A model generated the notes under the pieces. It was not told where the DNA came from, made no database searches, and saw nothing but the letters and a program-made list of their open reading frames with translations. A program made the translations under genes and the position numbers. From Climacteris rufus (taxonomy: Eukaryota; Chordata; Aves; Passeriformes; Climacteridae), in the NCBI GenBank assembly GCA_013398175.1, contig VZRZ01000218.1, positions 248,001-312,000 on the forward strand: DNA of 64,000 nucleotides, written 5' to 3'. Each line of letters begins with the position of its first letter. The stretch's first letter is position 1. Below, piece by piece: positions 41,980 through 54,600 of the stretch.

Positions 41980-42480
41980 TTACTATCACCTCTATCTATT
42001 CCCTCTCTCAGCCATATGGTTTCCTTTTCTCCAGTTTACCCCAATGATACTGCTTCTTCCATCAGCAACAGTCACTCACTAGCATCCTACATTTTATTTA
42101 TGCCTTACTAACTATCAACTTCCTCCAAACGTCTCCTCTCCCCAAGGCCACTCTGATTAGTGTCTGGTATCTCACTCAGCCAATGCCTGCCTCTTCTTAT
42201 GCCTGAGACAACACTGAGCTTTTTCTACTTAGGGAAAATGGGAAGGAAACCAAAAGACACTATTTCAGAGTCATCCTACCCTCTTCTATTTTGCTCCAAG
42301 TGCAGTTTCCATCTCCAGCTTTCAAAGAAATAAATTGCTGTTCCTCACCACCACCAAGGACCTCTGCCAGCCCTGGCTCAATCTCCCTCCTCCCCTCCAG
42401 GTTCCCATTCCTGATCAGGTAATTCCTTCCCTTTTCCCATCCCCTGTGCTGGAAAAATGAGAACTATATTACTGAAGCAA
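41980..42480. other. Pyrimidine-rich block in intron 1
   Basis: About 500 bp with strong CT bias on the plus strand (for example CTCTATCTATTCCCTCTCTC and TCCCTCCTCCCCTCCAGGTT). No open frame of note and no recognised repeat. Confidence 0.3.
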
Positions 42481-44271
42481 TGTCCCCTTCCTGATGGCTG
42501 TGTTCAAAAAGGATACCATATTAAATATAACAGCTCCCTCCTTTCATACCCTGAATCTTTTGGGCAGCCTGATCTCCAGCAGTAAGCACCAAAACTCTCA
42601 CCAAGAGAAGAAAAAAAAGCTGGAGAAAGTTAGCAATTTAAAGCAATAGCCACAATATTAGTATGGTCTTAAGTCTAAAAATTGTTAATTGTCCAAATAC
42701 AAAATAAGTTGACAGCAAAAAAACACGTAATGAGAGGAAGGCTGTTACAAAGTAAAAGTAGCAAGTAGTGCATAATGCAGACTCAGAGATGGCACACTTT
42801 CAGGTAAGCAGATGGTACCAAGCTTCTCTGCACGGGAAACCCTCTGGCAGGTCCTACAGAGCTCTAAGGAAGTGACTACCCTCACACAGATGTTCTGTCG
42901 ACACAAGCTACCACATCTCCATAATGCTATTTTAATCACCCAGCCAAAGCTGCCTTGCACATATCCCAGAAGCAACACTGCTTTAAATATCTGATTGGAA
43001 GTTCACACATATTGCTCAGATTTATCTTCCTCTTGCACCTATAATTGTTACCATATGGCTGTATGGTAAATTGACACCTGTCTATCAATGTGTTTAAAAT
43101 CAGAATAGTACTCAAAACCACGCACTGAAATGTTGTATGGCAGAGCTTGAAGAGAAAGAGGAGAGGGAATATCCTGGGATCTCCCCTAGGAAAGTGAGAC
43201 AAGCTCTTCATTACACAGAATCAACACTACTAGGGATGTGCGGCTCAGTCCAAACACAGGCCTAGAGCAATTTCTCCTGACTTGTTCCTCTCACCACCAG
43301 GACACTGCTTTGCACAACCTGCTGGCTAACACAGCATCAGGGGTGCTCGATTCGCCTCGCTGTGGCACAGCAGCAGCACTGGATTTGTCTGAAAGACACA
43401 GACCAGCTCCTTGTGGCACAGCATTGGCAGGACCACCCCCTTCCTTCTATGTGGCAGCAGTTTTAAATGTAGTCCTGCTTTACAGAACCTGGATGAATTA
43501 TGGGGCAACAACAGTTAAAAAAAATAAAATTAGTTTGAACTCAGCCTCAGAATATCAATAGCTTCCAGAAGGTATTTAGTGACATTCCATGAGAAAAGCT
43601 CTGACAGAACAGGAGCTGCAGGCAATGTTCTGTTGTTAAACACTGCTGTCCTTGTTTCAAGGGGGAAAATATACAAACACATATAGCACATATACTGTGA
43701 TTCAAAATGTTTTCATATACCATGGCACAGACTGCAGTGTAGATATGCTTAACAGTAATACTGCATTAATTAAAACAGAGGTATAAGTTCTCCCATTCAG
43801 CACCACTGGGACTAGTTAGAAGGAAAAGACAGCAAAGCTTTATACCTCTCTACTTAGCAAATCAGCCAAATCTGTAACTAAAGATAGATCAACAAAATAC
43901 CTGGAAATCATGACGTACAGTCTAATCTGCACTGTTCCACAGACCAAAACCCTACCTCATTACTCCCGAAGTTCTTTAATCTTGTCAGTAAAGCAGAGGA
44001 TAAGAGACAACTCTGTGACAAATTATTTAGCTTTCCAGGTGCTCTTAATAAGTTTCCACATGAAAGTAATCCACACTGCTAATAAAATTTTGATTCAAGA
44101 GACAGACAACTGGGTGTTGGCTTTTTTCCTTTTCAAAGCGTCCAGAAAAGCAACACTGGATCAGTAACTCCTCACCCAAAAAAAAAACCATAACAGTGCA
44201 AGGCTCACTTTACTCAGTACATCTACAAATATGGAAAGCAGGTTTTTGCACATCAGATGACAACAGTCCAC

Positions 44272-44420
44272 ATCACAGAATCACAGAAAGGTTGAGAAGG
44301 GATCTCTGAAGGTCATCTGGGTTCAACCCCACTGCTCAAGCAGGGTCACCTAGAGCTGGTTGCCCAGGCCCATGTCCAGATAGCTGCTGAATATCTTCAA
44401 GAATATAGATATCACTGCCA
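44272..44420 (-). mobile_element. CR1 LINE 3' end
   Basis: The reverse-orientation CR1 tail is clear: ATCACAGAATCACAGAAAGG, 'ttgagaagggatctctgaaggtcatctgggttcaacc', 'gctcaagcagggtcacctagagctggttgcccagg' and 'tccagatagctgctgaatatcttcaag'. The right border is approximate. Confidence 0.9.
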
Positions 44421-47400
44421 CAAATTATGCAGGAGTTTGCTCATTTGCTCCACTCCATGAGCAAACTGCACAGAATATGAACTATAAGCTTCCCTCTGCA
44501 AAAGACACGTTCCCAATGGAAGTGTCTTCTCAACTGAGTAAACAACACTGTTGACAGCCACCTCAGCTAGCAAAATCCAGCATGTAGTCTAAGGAATGAC
44601 TGACCCACAGACAAGCTAAGGATGTCAGCATCATGACAGTAAACTTAACAGAATGCAAGAAGTACCAAGAGAAGAAATTGTGATGTGTAAACCACTCTTA
44701 ACACATTACATATAATTCAGCCAAAGATGACCTGGTATTCTTTGAGAATTGCTGAGCAAATCTTTGTTCATGTCTATCTGCCATCAAAAGATTGTCAGGA
44801 TACAAGAAGTGAATGAAAATACAGTAAATGAGCAATGTTTTGGTAGTGTGTACACTTAGAACTACCATGGGTGCTTTTCACAAGCCTATCATAACATTAA
44901 CAGATTAAGCCAATGCAATGAAATGCTGATTTAAAGCTATCAGTGCTATTTCCAGTATCAGTGAAATACTTTAATATTAACATGTTTTACAAGCTACATA
45001 TACAGGCTTTAGATGTATGCAACAGCAGATGTGCTGGACACAAACTACTCCTTACACAACCAAAACAGAAAACACACAGAAGTACTGTAGCCCAAAACAT
45101 GAATCTGAAACAATGAGAGAGCTGGGAGTATAAAATGTCTCAGCAGTTTGATCTTTGAATTGTTTTCATCAATAGAATCTCAGGTTTTTCAGAGAACTTT
45201 AGAAACAGTACATAGTACAATGTCATCTTCCTCTGTTAATTTGTATAATAAAATCACATATGCATCCAGAAGGTAAAGCCTCATTTCTTCCTTCTCTGCC
45301 GCCATCAAACACAACTTCCTAAATTCCAAACAACAAAATGCAGCTCATGGAGAGTCATAGTCACATGTTTGATTCCTCGAAGATTAAATTAACATCTGTT
45401 TCATTAGTTAAAATTATGATGGCAACTTTCTTACCTCTTTCATGAAAAAGAGATCATTTCACTAACAAATACATCCACACTATAATAGTACATAATTAAG
45501 CAAGAGATGACTCAAGCAGGGTAACACCTTTGATTTGACTAATGAAAACTCTGGAACTAGGAAACACCCCACAACTCCTTCCTTCACTTCACTGGCTGTC
45601 GGCAACAAAGTCATGCTTATTTTGAGCCAGATCTAATAGCTTCAAATATACTGTTCCAGAGTAAACAAGCACACAAGCGCCAAGATCACCAAACCAAAAA
45701 TTCAACTCTTACAACCCAAAAATCCAGTGTGAGTTTGGGCTGAGCAACTCCAAAAATAAACTGGTACCTTGTAAGAGGATACTCTTAGCTATAAGCCACA
45801 AAAGGTAAGAAAAAGAGTGTAACTGATGAGACATTAACTTAATTAAAGAGAAAAATATTCACTCAAAAAGGCATAAAAGCTGAGGAAAAGAAATGGAGCT
45901 GGAATATGTTGACTCAGCAAGATCAAGAATAAACCCACTCAAAGATCAAAGGAGGCTGATATTTTCCTACCTTACACCTTCCAGGCCAGCAGGGACTTCT
46001 TGAGCTGGTAAGCACATTAATCCACAGTAAATTGCCTAACTGGCTGGGCTCTCTGCATGAGCCAGTAAATAATGGCCGTGTAACTCCTGCCTGAAGAACC
46101 TCTGTGCATGGTAGAAGATGCCGAACGCTTACCCAAGGCAATTTTGAAGACAGACTCTGTTTCTCAAGATTAATGCTGTGGCAGAAGGTCATATCCTTGC
46201 AGCCACTGTCCTTCATGGAAGTTAATATTAGCTGGAAGTTCTTTCCAAACCCTACAGTAAAGATGCTGCAAAATTAAGCCCTCAGTCTAGGAAATGGAAG
46301 CTTTATTCCCTCCCCTATAAATATTAGGTCACCATCAGTCATTATCATTTCGATTCCAGAAATAAGGTATGGGGGGGATAAAATAAATAACACAAAACAT
46401 GCTATTTCAGATGTCTGTCAAAGCCTAATGTAGCTTCCTTTCTTGAGTATTTGTTTAGTTTTATGGAGGCTTTTAGTCATTCTTTCTTCTCAGAGGTTAC
46501 AAGAAGAGGCAGTATTAGCCACCCATCACCACAACACGTTTCAGGAACACACCAAGACTTTGTGGGGAAAAAGGCTGGGGGCAAAGGTTCTGATCTGAAA
46601 AACAGCATGGCATAAAAGAACATAAAAATTTCTGGGTTACACTTCAATCCAACACCTCCTGTCCTTTCCTCCTCTCCCAGCTTTTCCATCTCCACAGAGG
46701 ATAGAAGATGATGATGCTGTTTGAGATGTCCTGGACTACAGAACCATTGGAGAGCTCTTGCCACCTTCACTGCCCTGTTTTATTTCAACTGTTGAGCACT
46801 GAACTGAAAACAGTATGGTCAAACTGCTAAAAATAAGCAAACAATTCTAAAAAAAGGAGAGGTAGAGCAGAAACTGAAAATAAAATACAAAACCAAAAAC
46901 CATCTGCCACAAATGTGTTTGAACAGTTTGATGTAAATATAAGGCTTTCTAAATCTCAAAAGGCATTCTATTTTAAGTATTATTGAATACACTTCAAAGC
47001 TGGTAAGAGCAAGGTTATGGCTGATGCAGTTTAAGGCAATTTTTTCAAGAATCTTGGAAGAACTCTACTTCAGTCTGTACAGGCTTCCGAATTTTTTCTT
47101 CTTAAAAGAATTCAGATAAAAAAATGAACTTGCTAAGTATGACATTTAAGGAGTACTTAAATTATTTTATGCTTCCACATATTTCCTAGTTACTAAAACA
47201 CTAGACAATATTACGTAGCTTGTTTTTTTTCTAAAAATTCCGTACTATGAATCCATGAAGGTTCAAAACAAATTAGCTAGAGAAACAAAGAATAGCAAGT
47301 AATTACAACTGACTCAAAGGTTACACATACCACTTTGGAGTTTGGGCGAGTTGCTACTTGGTTTACTTGTTACTGTATGAAAGGGAGCTCCATAGATGTG

Positions 47401-47508
47401 TCCTTGGATTTTTTTTTTCCCTTGCAAACTCCAATGGCACTTTAAATTTTCCCAGGATCACCACTACTAAATTTCAGAGATTGAAAAATTTTTTAAACAA
47501 TTAAATAA

Positions 47509-47538
47509 CTTAATGGACTATGGTCTTAATGGACTATG
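47509..47538. repeat. Short tandem duplication, 16-bp period
   Basis: CTTAATGGACTATG occurs twice, at 47509 and 47525, identical. A minor local duplication in intron 1. Confidence 0.85.
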
Positions 47539-50206
47539 AACTTCATGATCAGGTGGCTTGTGTCAGTGTCTGAACCTCCCAGACCAAGTAAGGGTGGCAT
47601 TTTCTTTGCACTGCCTCAAGTTCCTCCAGCCAGTGTTCCTGCAGGTTACATTACCACTTGAAATGTCACATAATTCATTGAGCATAATGACTCAGGCATC
47701 TTGCCAAATTGACACGAATATGTCAAGCCTCATTTTTCTTTGTAATAGCAGCAGATTGGATGATCTGGTCCCACCGTGGTGTGATGGCCAGATGCTATTC
47801 TGAGAAAATTATGTCTAAAGAGGGGAGACGGGGTGTCAAGCAAACGACGCTGCATAACTGCAACAGCAAATCCATCTGAATAAAATTAGTGCTCAAGTGA
47901 TCTATAGAAACCAAAACAAACATATCAAAAGCCTACAGATGTATAAAACCCAGAGCAAACCAAGGACCTGGGGTTCACAGGGAGTGCTTATAACACAATT
48001 ACAAAAATTCCATTGTTTCACCAACACACACAAGAACAAAGTCACCATTAGGCATTTGGCTTTATCAGTCAATTAGCTGTTCCCATTTCCTGCTTTGGCC
48101 AGCAAGCAGCTGTCAAACACTGCAATGCCAACACAGGGCTAAGTAAAAGCCAGTCAGAAAGATTCCAGGTTCTCTTCTGCCACTGGTTTTTTGTCATTGT
48201 TTTTCACATTAAAGAAAACGAAGCATTATGGGGTAAGGGTGGGGTTTATTGTTTGGTTTTGGGTAGGAGATGACTGGATTTTGGTGTTGTTTTCACAAAA
48301 GAGCTTCCTTTCATTACCAATCATCACGTTCACCAATATCACTTTGAGAGAATGCTGAACCAAGTTCATACCAAAGTTATTTATATAAACTTCCCCTAGA
48401 GTATCAGTCATCTCCTTAGCCACTGACTTTCAAGTTTCACATTCAAGCACCTAAATTATAGCAGTGACAACTGATAATCCATTTCACTGAGCAGTTTATA
48501 GATACCTTGGTATCCTTCCATAGGTATCAGACCCTCAAAATGACAAGTTACCAGACATGATATAAAACTAAGAAAAATCTTGGGTATCAGTGTGACAGTT
48601 ACTGAAGAACAGTTAAGTTCCCTTCAAGCATCTGGGATGTGACATAGTAACTCATTTCACCTAAAAACAGGTGTAACAGTCAAATTCTATGAACTTTGCA
48701 CTGCACTGGTCTGGACCAATTAAACAAGTATAACAATTAGGGGATCCAACCTGACTGTTCTTAGGTATCTAAAGCAGAATTTTTACCAGTTCAGAGTAAC
48801 AGCCAGTTGAAATAATGTGCAAGACAGTGAAAAAACTGAAGTTAAAAATTTGTTTAATTGTTTGCATTATTTCACATTTGGTCTGATTTTTCCTATTTAT
48901 TGGAAAATAGCTGTATCACAGACACATTAATATTTTAACTGCCATGGATTCCACTGTCTGTCAAAAGTGGTATTATTCACAAATTAGAAACATGAAATTC
49001 CTGCACACCTTTTATAATATCACTACTCCATGATGCAGAAGAGGCTATTACCTCTCCCCAATATTTTCTTCTCCAGAACACTGTGCACTGCAATTCAGAA
49101 TTCACTACATGTGTTACTTAATAACGTGGAGAACACTTTCCACTCAAACAGCAGCCAGCGACAGCAGAACAGATGCATTTAGGAAACTAAGGATGTGTGA
49201 TTATAGTACTGGAAAAACAGACACATGCTTGCATCATCTGCAATTATTAAGTTTAGAATTAAATAGTCAGTGTTTCCAAGATAAAACTGATTAAGAGGTT
49301 TAAAAGGTCACCAGAAGCATAGTTCTTACTCAAACTAGTTCATGCTATCCCTTCTTCCAGACAGAATTCTTTCTTTCTGTAAGGAAAAAAAAAGTGGGGG
49401 GAATTATTGTATCTTATCCAGGAAAGCAAATTCCATCTTCTCTAAGCATCTTTCCCACTATTGCCATTTCAAACAAGCCAAGAGAGTGGCAGCTGTTTTT
49501 TCAAGTTTTGCTTTTAAAGCACAGCGCAAATCTTATTTCATAAAAGTAACAAAAACAAACAGGAAGTTTGTGGTCCAGAAAGTCAGCTCTGGATTATGAT
49601 TTTCTAAATATACTACAGAAAGGATGCAAGTATTCTGGAGCAAAAGCAAATCCTCTAACTTGCACTGGGAAAACAGCAAATAGCACTCAAAATGCAATAC
49701 ATTTGTAAAGACAGCAACGCACGCAGAAAAACCTGCTGAGGAAACAGCACATGGCTGTAAGCTCTCCTTACCAGCCAAAAAACCTAAGCCAGGAGTAGAA
49801 TCCAATATATTCAGCACAAGTTTATTTATCCAGCAGTGCAGTCAAAGCAAGAATATTGCAGATGTGATCTTCCCACTGAAGGATCTAAGGGATGTTCTGC
49901 TCCCACAGACAATATGTTTTTCTTACCCTTTGTGAGTACATTCAGGTTGATCCAATAAAAAGTAAATTGGATTAGTTTGATTTACCACTGATGGTCACCT
50001 GCTCGTAAATGGCCTGATTGTACACTTCAGCCTTAAAACATGTCAGCAGGTCAGAGAGAGATATGGTAACAAATTACTGAGAAACTACCTAAGCAGCTTG
50101 TCTGTGCAAGCTTCAAATGCCGTGTTGGCCTGCAGACAGTGCTAAAACTCAGCTGAGATGAATGTCATCTTGCAAAAGTCTTCCAACTGGCCACCAGCAC
50201 ACAGAA

Positions 50207-50619
50207 AGCTGGAGCACCTCTTTGTCAAGACAGGCTGAGAGAGTTGGCGTTGTTCAGCCTGGAGAAGCTCCATGGAGACCTTCTAGCAGCCTTCCAGTAC
50301 CAAAAGAGTCCTACAAAAAAGCTGGAGAGGAACAATTTACAAAGGCATGTAGCAATACAATATGGGAGAATGGCCTTAAACTGAAAAAGTTTTAGATTAG
50401 ATATTAGGAAGAAATTCCTTCCTGTGAGGGTGGTGAGGCACTGGAACAGACTGTCCAGAGAAGTTGTGGATTCCACATCCCTGGAAGTGTTCAAGCTCAG
50501 GTTGGATGGGACTTTGAGCAACTTGGTCTAGTGTAAGGTATCCCTGCTTAGGGCAGGGCAGTTAACAGTTGATGATCTTTAAGGCTTCTTCCAACCCAAA
50601 CCATTCTAGAACTCTGTGA
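50207..50619 (+). mobile_element. CR1 LINE 3' part, about 410 bp
   Basis: Plus-orientation CR1: GCTGGAGCACCTCTTTGTCA, 'gacaggctgagagagttggcgttgttcagcctggagaagc', 'aggaagaaattccttcctgtgagggtggtgaggcactgg', 'ttcaagctcaggttggatggg' and the tail ACCATTCTAGAACTCTGTGA. It is antisense to MAN1A2, in intron 1. The frames within it are broken. Confidence 0.95.
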
Positions 50620-51585
50620 AAATTGACATTTCTCATTGCTGGTGTTAACAGACACAGTAATCTCATTGAGGAGCTCTTAAAGCTTTATAGAGCAAGAAAA
50701 TACTTTCGTCACATGCACTCCCTTAAAACTGTAATTTTGCTCATGCCATCCTGATCAGATTACATAATGTTAAGCCAAGTGAAAACCTCAAACTTGCTCT
50801 CTCAAATAGAATCACAGAAAATAGCGAGCTGTCCACTGTAAGCTGCAACGTCAGTGCTACTGCAAGGAGCTGGGGAAGCATTTACAAAATCCTCTGGTGG
50901 GTTAAGAGGTGACTAACAAGTAACAGACCACATAAAACATTAATGAAACTGATGCTGAGTATAATATGCAAGGCAATCCAGTTCATAGGTGTGCATCACA
51001 ACAATATTTAAAAAACAAAGGCAGCAAGACAGAATCACAAATACGATTCAATGTTTGGGCAAATAAATCTTCTAAGAAGCAGAACTAACACAGTCCTGTA
51101 TTACAAACATCAATGGCCTTTAGCTTTCTGTTCCAATGTTTTCTACCACCTCAGAAGATGCATCCCATTGCTGCTGTTATCCCATAAAACCCAGGTCTTC
51201 CCTGCCACCCTTCTCCAGCCATCAGTGAAGAACAGAGGACTCGTGCTGTGGCTGAGTCAAAATTACATTTGTGCAGAATGAAGAAGCAGAACAAGTAACA
51301 CAAATGACCCTTGGGCTCAGAGCTGTGTGATCCTTCCTTCAGCACTGTTCCCAATTAAGGTCTTCCACTCAGCACCAGGACACACACAAGATACAGAAAT
51401 GTACTTATTTTGACAGGTCACCCTTCGCTACAGATCAATCTTAGAGGGGAAAGAAAGGACCAGAGAACAGCAAAGGGTCAGTGAGAGCTACAGGTAAACA
51501 TATGGCATGTCCATATACACTGTTTGCTTAGGGACAAGGCCAAAGAGACCTTTAAAAAGCAGTCTCTAGACAACAAAATCATATT

Positions 51586-51606
51586 ATAGGTTATTTAATA
51601 ACCTAT
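51586..51606. repeat. Perfect 21-bp palindrome
   Basis: ATAGGTTATT, one central T, then AATAACCTAT: two 10-bp arms with no mismatch. It is AT-rich, so it may be chance or a small cruciform. No neighbouring feature gives it a role. Confidence 0.8.
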
Positions 51607-54600
51607 CTTCTCAACTTTTTTTTCTTTTTTTTAATTTTAGAAATGCCAGTGTACCTAATTAGATACTCAAAATAACAAGAAAGGAAGGAATGGAAGTTAC
51701 AAGGGAAAGTTATCTCCCTTATTACTTATTATTTAGCATTTGGTAGATCTCAAAAAACAATACAGAACCTCCAGATCTCTGAGTGAATGGATGAAGTTAC
51801 ATAATTTCCTCTGTAGAGGACTCTGTATCAGACAACAATATAAACACAAAAGGAATCAAAAGCCTACAAATTTTATGAGCAAACACATGACAAGAACTTC
51901 ATCACAAAAACTTTTCCCAATCTCCCTCCCACAAATACACATATTCACTCTCAATAAAGAAGTTACAATCTTACAGGACATTTGGAGCACTCAGACTTTT
52001 TATTTCAAGGTTTGAGGCAGCAGGACAAAGGTATTTCTTTTTTCCCTTTTCTTGCCCTTACTGGCTTCTTGGCCCGTTGAACACTCCTCTCCCCACAGTT
52101 TACTTGCAGGAGAACTCTGAATTTCAGTAATAAAGTGATAATCTAGTTACTCAGTTCAGATAGATGACAGCACTCAACTGAGCCTGCATCTGAAAACAAA
52201 AGAGAAAAGAACAAGTCCCACAAGCTATAGCCAAACACGTGTTCCCAAGTTCCCACTCTGTTAGCCTGAATAACTATTGTGAGGGACAGCTGCCTACCCA
52301 TGAGACCAGACTCTTCTCAACATCGAGAGCTGCAATAATTAAAAGTGAAGAATGGTGGAATAAAAGCACTGACCATGTTGTGAATTTTATGGACTTCTTA
52401 AGGATGGACATAAGAAGAGAAGAAAGGCATTACAAAATTTCTCCTCTTTGTCCATATTGTCTCAGTTCAATTGTTATGAAAACACATATATGTGCCACAC
52501 AGGTATGTAAAACTAATTAGAAGTTTGGTAATATTTGTTGCAAGGAAGCAAAACTCCCAAAATCAGAACTGAGTAGGATTGAGATGTTTGCATTCACTAC
52601 AGGAAACTGAAAGGATCAGAAGATGGGAGAACTCTTGTAGTACAGTATGCCCACAACTAGCCATACTGCTTACTATTGCCTACACTGCTACCATCATCAA
52701 GCAACCCACATTTATGCTGAAGTTCTTCTGAGATTTTAATCTACAAAACTCCAAATGAACCAAATTGCTACTGCCTCCCACCCACTAGCTGGCCCAAATC
52801 CAGCCAGCAGGCTTTCTGCAGTTTTCCCACGCCTGATTGTTTTTCAGCATGGAGACAAAGTGTAGGTCATGCAGAAGACCAACAAGTTAAAGCTCTTTTC
52901 TTTTAAACTGGAAAGGGTAAGAACTGGAGAACACCAGAATTCAACTGCTCTCAATACAGGAAACACTTTGACAAACTGGAGTGCAGCAAGAGAACATGAA
53001 GAAAGCAGCACTCTACATGTGATGTAGGCTGTTCAGCAGATGGGGGGGAGGAGGGAGGACATCTAGACAGATGGTCTAGAATCTGCATTTTGTAATTCAA
53101 AGTTGAAAGCACTTCTCAGCCTACAACATAAAGCGCTAATTTCAGCAGAAGCTTAGAAATAACCCAAGTGGGCACCTCTGCCACTGTCCAGTGCAACTTC
53201 AGGAGAGATCCCAATTGAGTTTAAGGGTATAATGTGGGCACTCCAGAAGACATCAAACTCCCATAGTGCTTCAAGTACCAGCATCATCTCTCAAGTCTCT
53301 TCTCAAAATGGACTCCAGAATAAAGAATAACATGTGGCTACTAAAAATTCCAGCTGAGAAAAGTCTCCAAATAAAGAGAGGCAGTGTTCTTGCAAAAGCT
53401 TCAGCAGACCAAGACTGACACCAGGCAGTTATGTGTACTTTGCCCTACACATACAAAATGTTTCTGAACCCTGACTTGGGACGTGCTACTCTTGCCATCT
53501 TCAGCTGCAGAGGTGTCACCATGAGGACCTGCATCTCCTGCATGTTGCACTCCAGAAAATCCTTGCTTCTAGATCAAGCAGCTCAGCTTAAACCCAGTGC
53601 CCACATTTCAGAGAGACTGTGGGAAGTCTGCTCTGAAGACAGGCCCAATCTCATGCAATGAAAAATTGAATGGAGTAGGAGCTGGGGTGCAGACAATAGA
53701 GTGACTCCTGATTTTTCAGGGGAAAAACAGGTTCTCTGAATCACAGTAGCAAATACTCTTAATTACACTAATGGGTTGTGCCTCAAGTAAAGTTGGGAAA
53801 GAAAGAGCAAGGAGTTTTATGCACTTTTATACTCGATGGCATGGAAAAGGATAACAGAAGACACTGATCCCACTGAGTAATAGAAGCTAAATTATCTCCT
53901 CTGCCCACTTTTACTACGGCTAATTAAGTCATATAGATGAGAGAAGATAAAGGGATTCAAAAGAAGCATATTAAGCTTTTCATGTTTCTTTAAAGAAAAA
54001 GCAGAATTTAAAAGAAATTAAGACCAAAAGCACATCAGAAAAATTTTTGTTACTTTCACCTCCAAAAAGGAGAGACAGCAGCTGCTACTGCCAAAGAGAC
54101 AACCACATACTGAGCAACAGAAGAAAGAGCACTTTTAGACTATTGCCATAGAGCTGCTGACCCACAACTGGTCAGGTAAGACTGCTGAGCTTCTGTCTTT
54201 GCATAACACAAAAGTCAATACTCCTCAGCTTTCCAAAAACAAAGTCAAAAGCAAGATTTAAACTGATCTATACCCACTCACACACAGAGGCCAAGGCAGC
54301 TGAGGTGGTCACTTGTATCAGCAGCAGCTGCTGTCGACCTGATAACCATGAGGGTTGGTGAGTTTGGTTTTTTAAGCACAGACAGAAATTATGACCTGAA
54401 GTGAAACACAGGAATTCAGCAGCTGAAGACACAGCTTGGCAAATTCTGAGCTGAACTGTAGGCACAACAGCAATACAAGTGCTGCTAACAAAGTAGCCCT
54501 GAGCTCATAAAATTACATTATTCCTTGCTTCTAAGATTAATGTATTTTCACCACAGAAATGGTCTTAGCTTTTGTCAAGTAATATAAAGAGCAGCTGCTT

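Noticed and set aside
47741..47790. Possible CR1 tail (TTGGATGATCTGGTCCC)
   Set aside because: Only a short phrase matches, and the neighbouring CR1 landmarks and terminal motif are absent.
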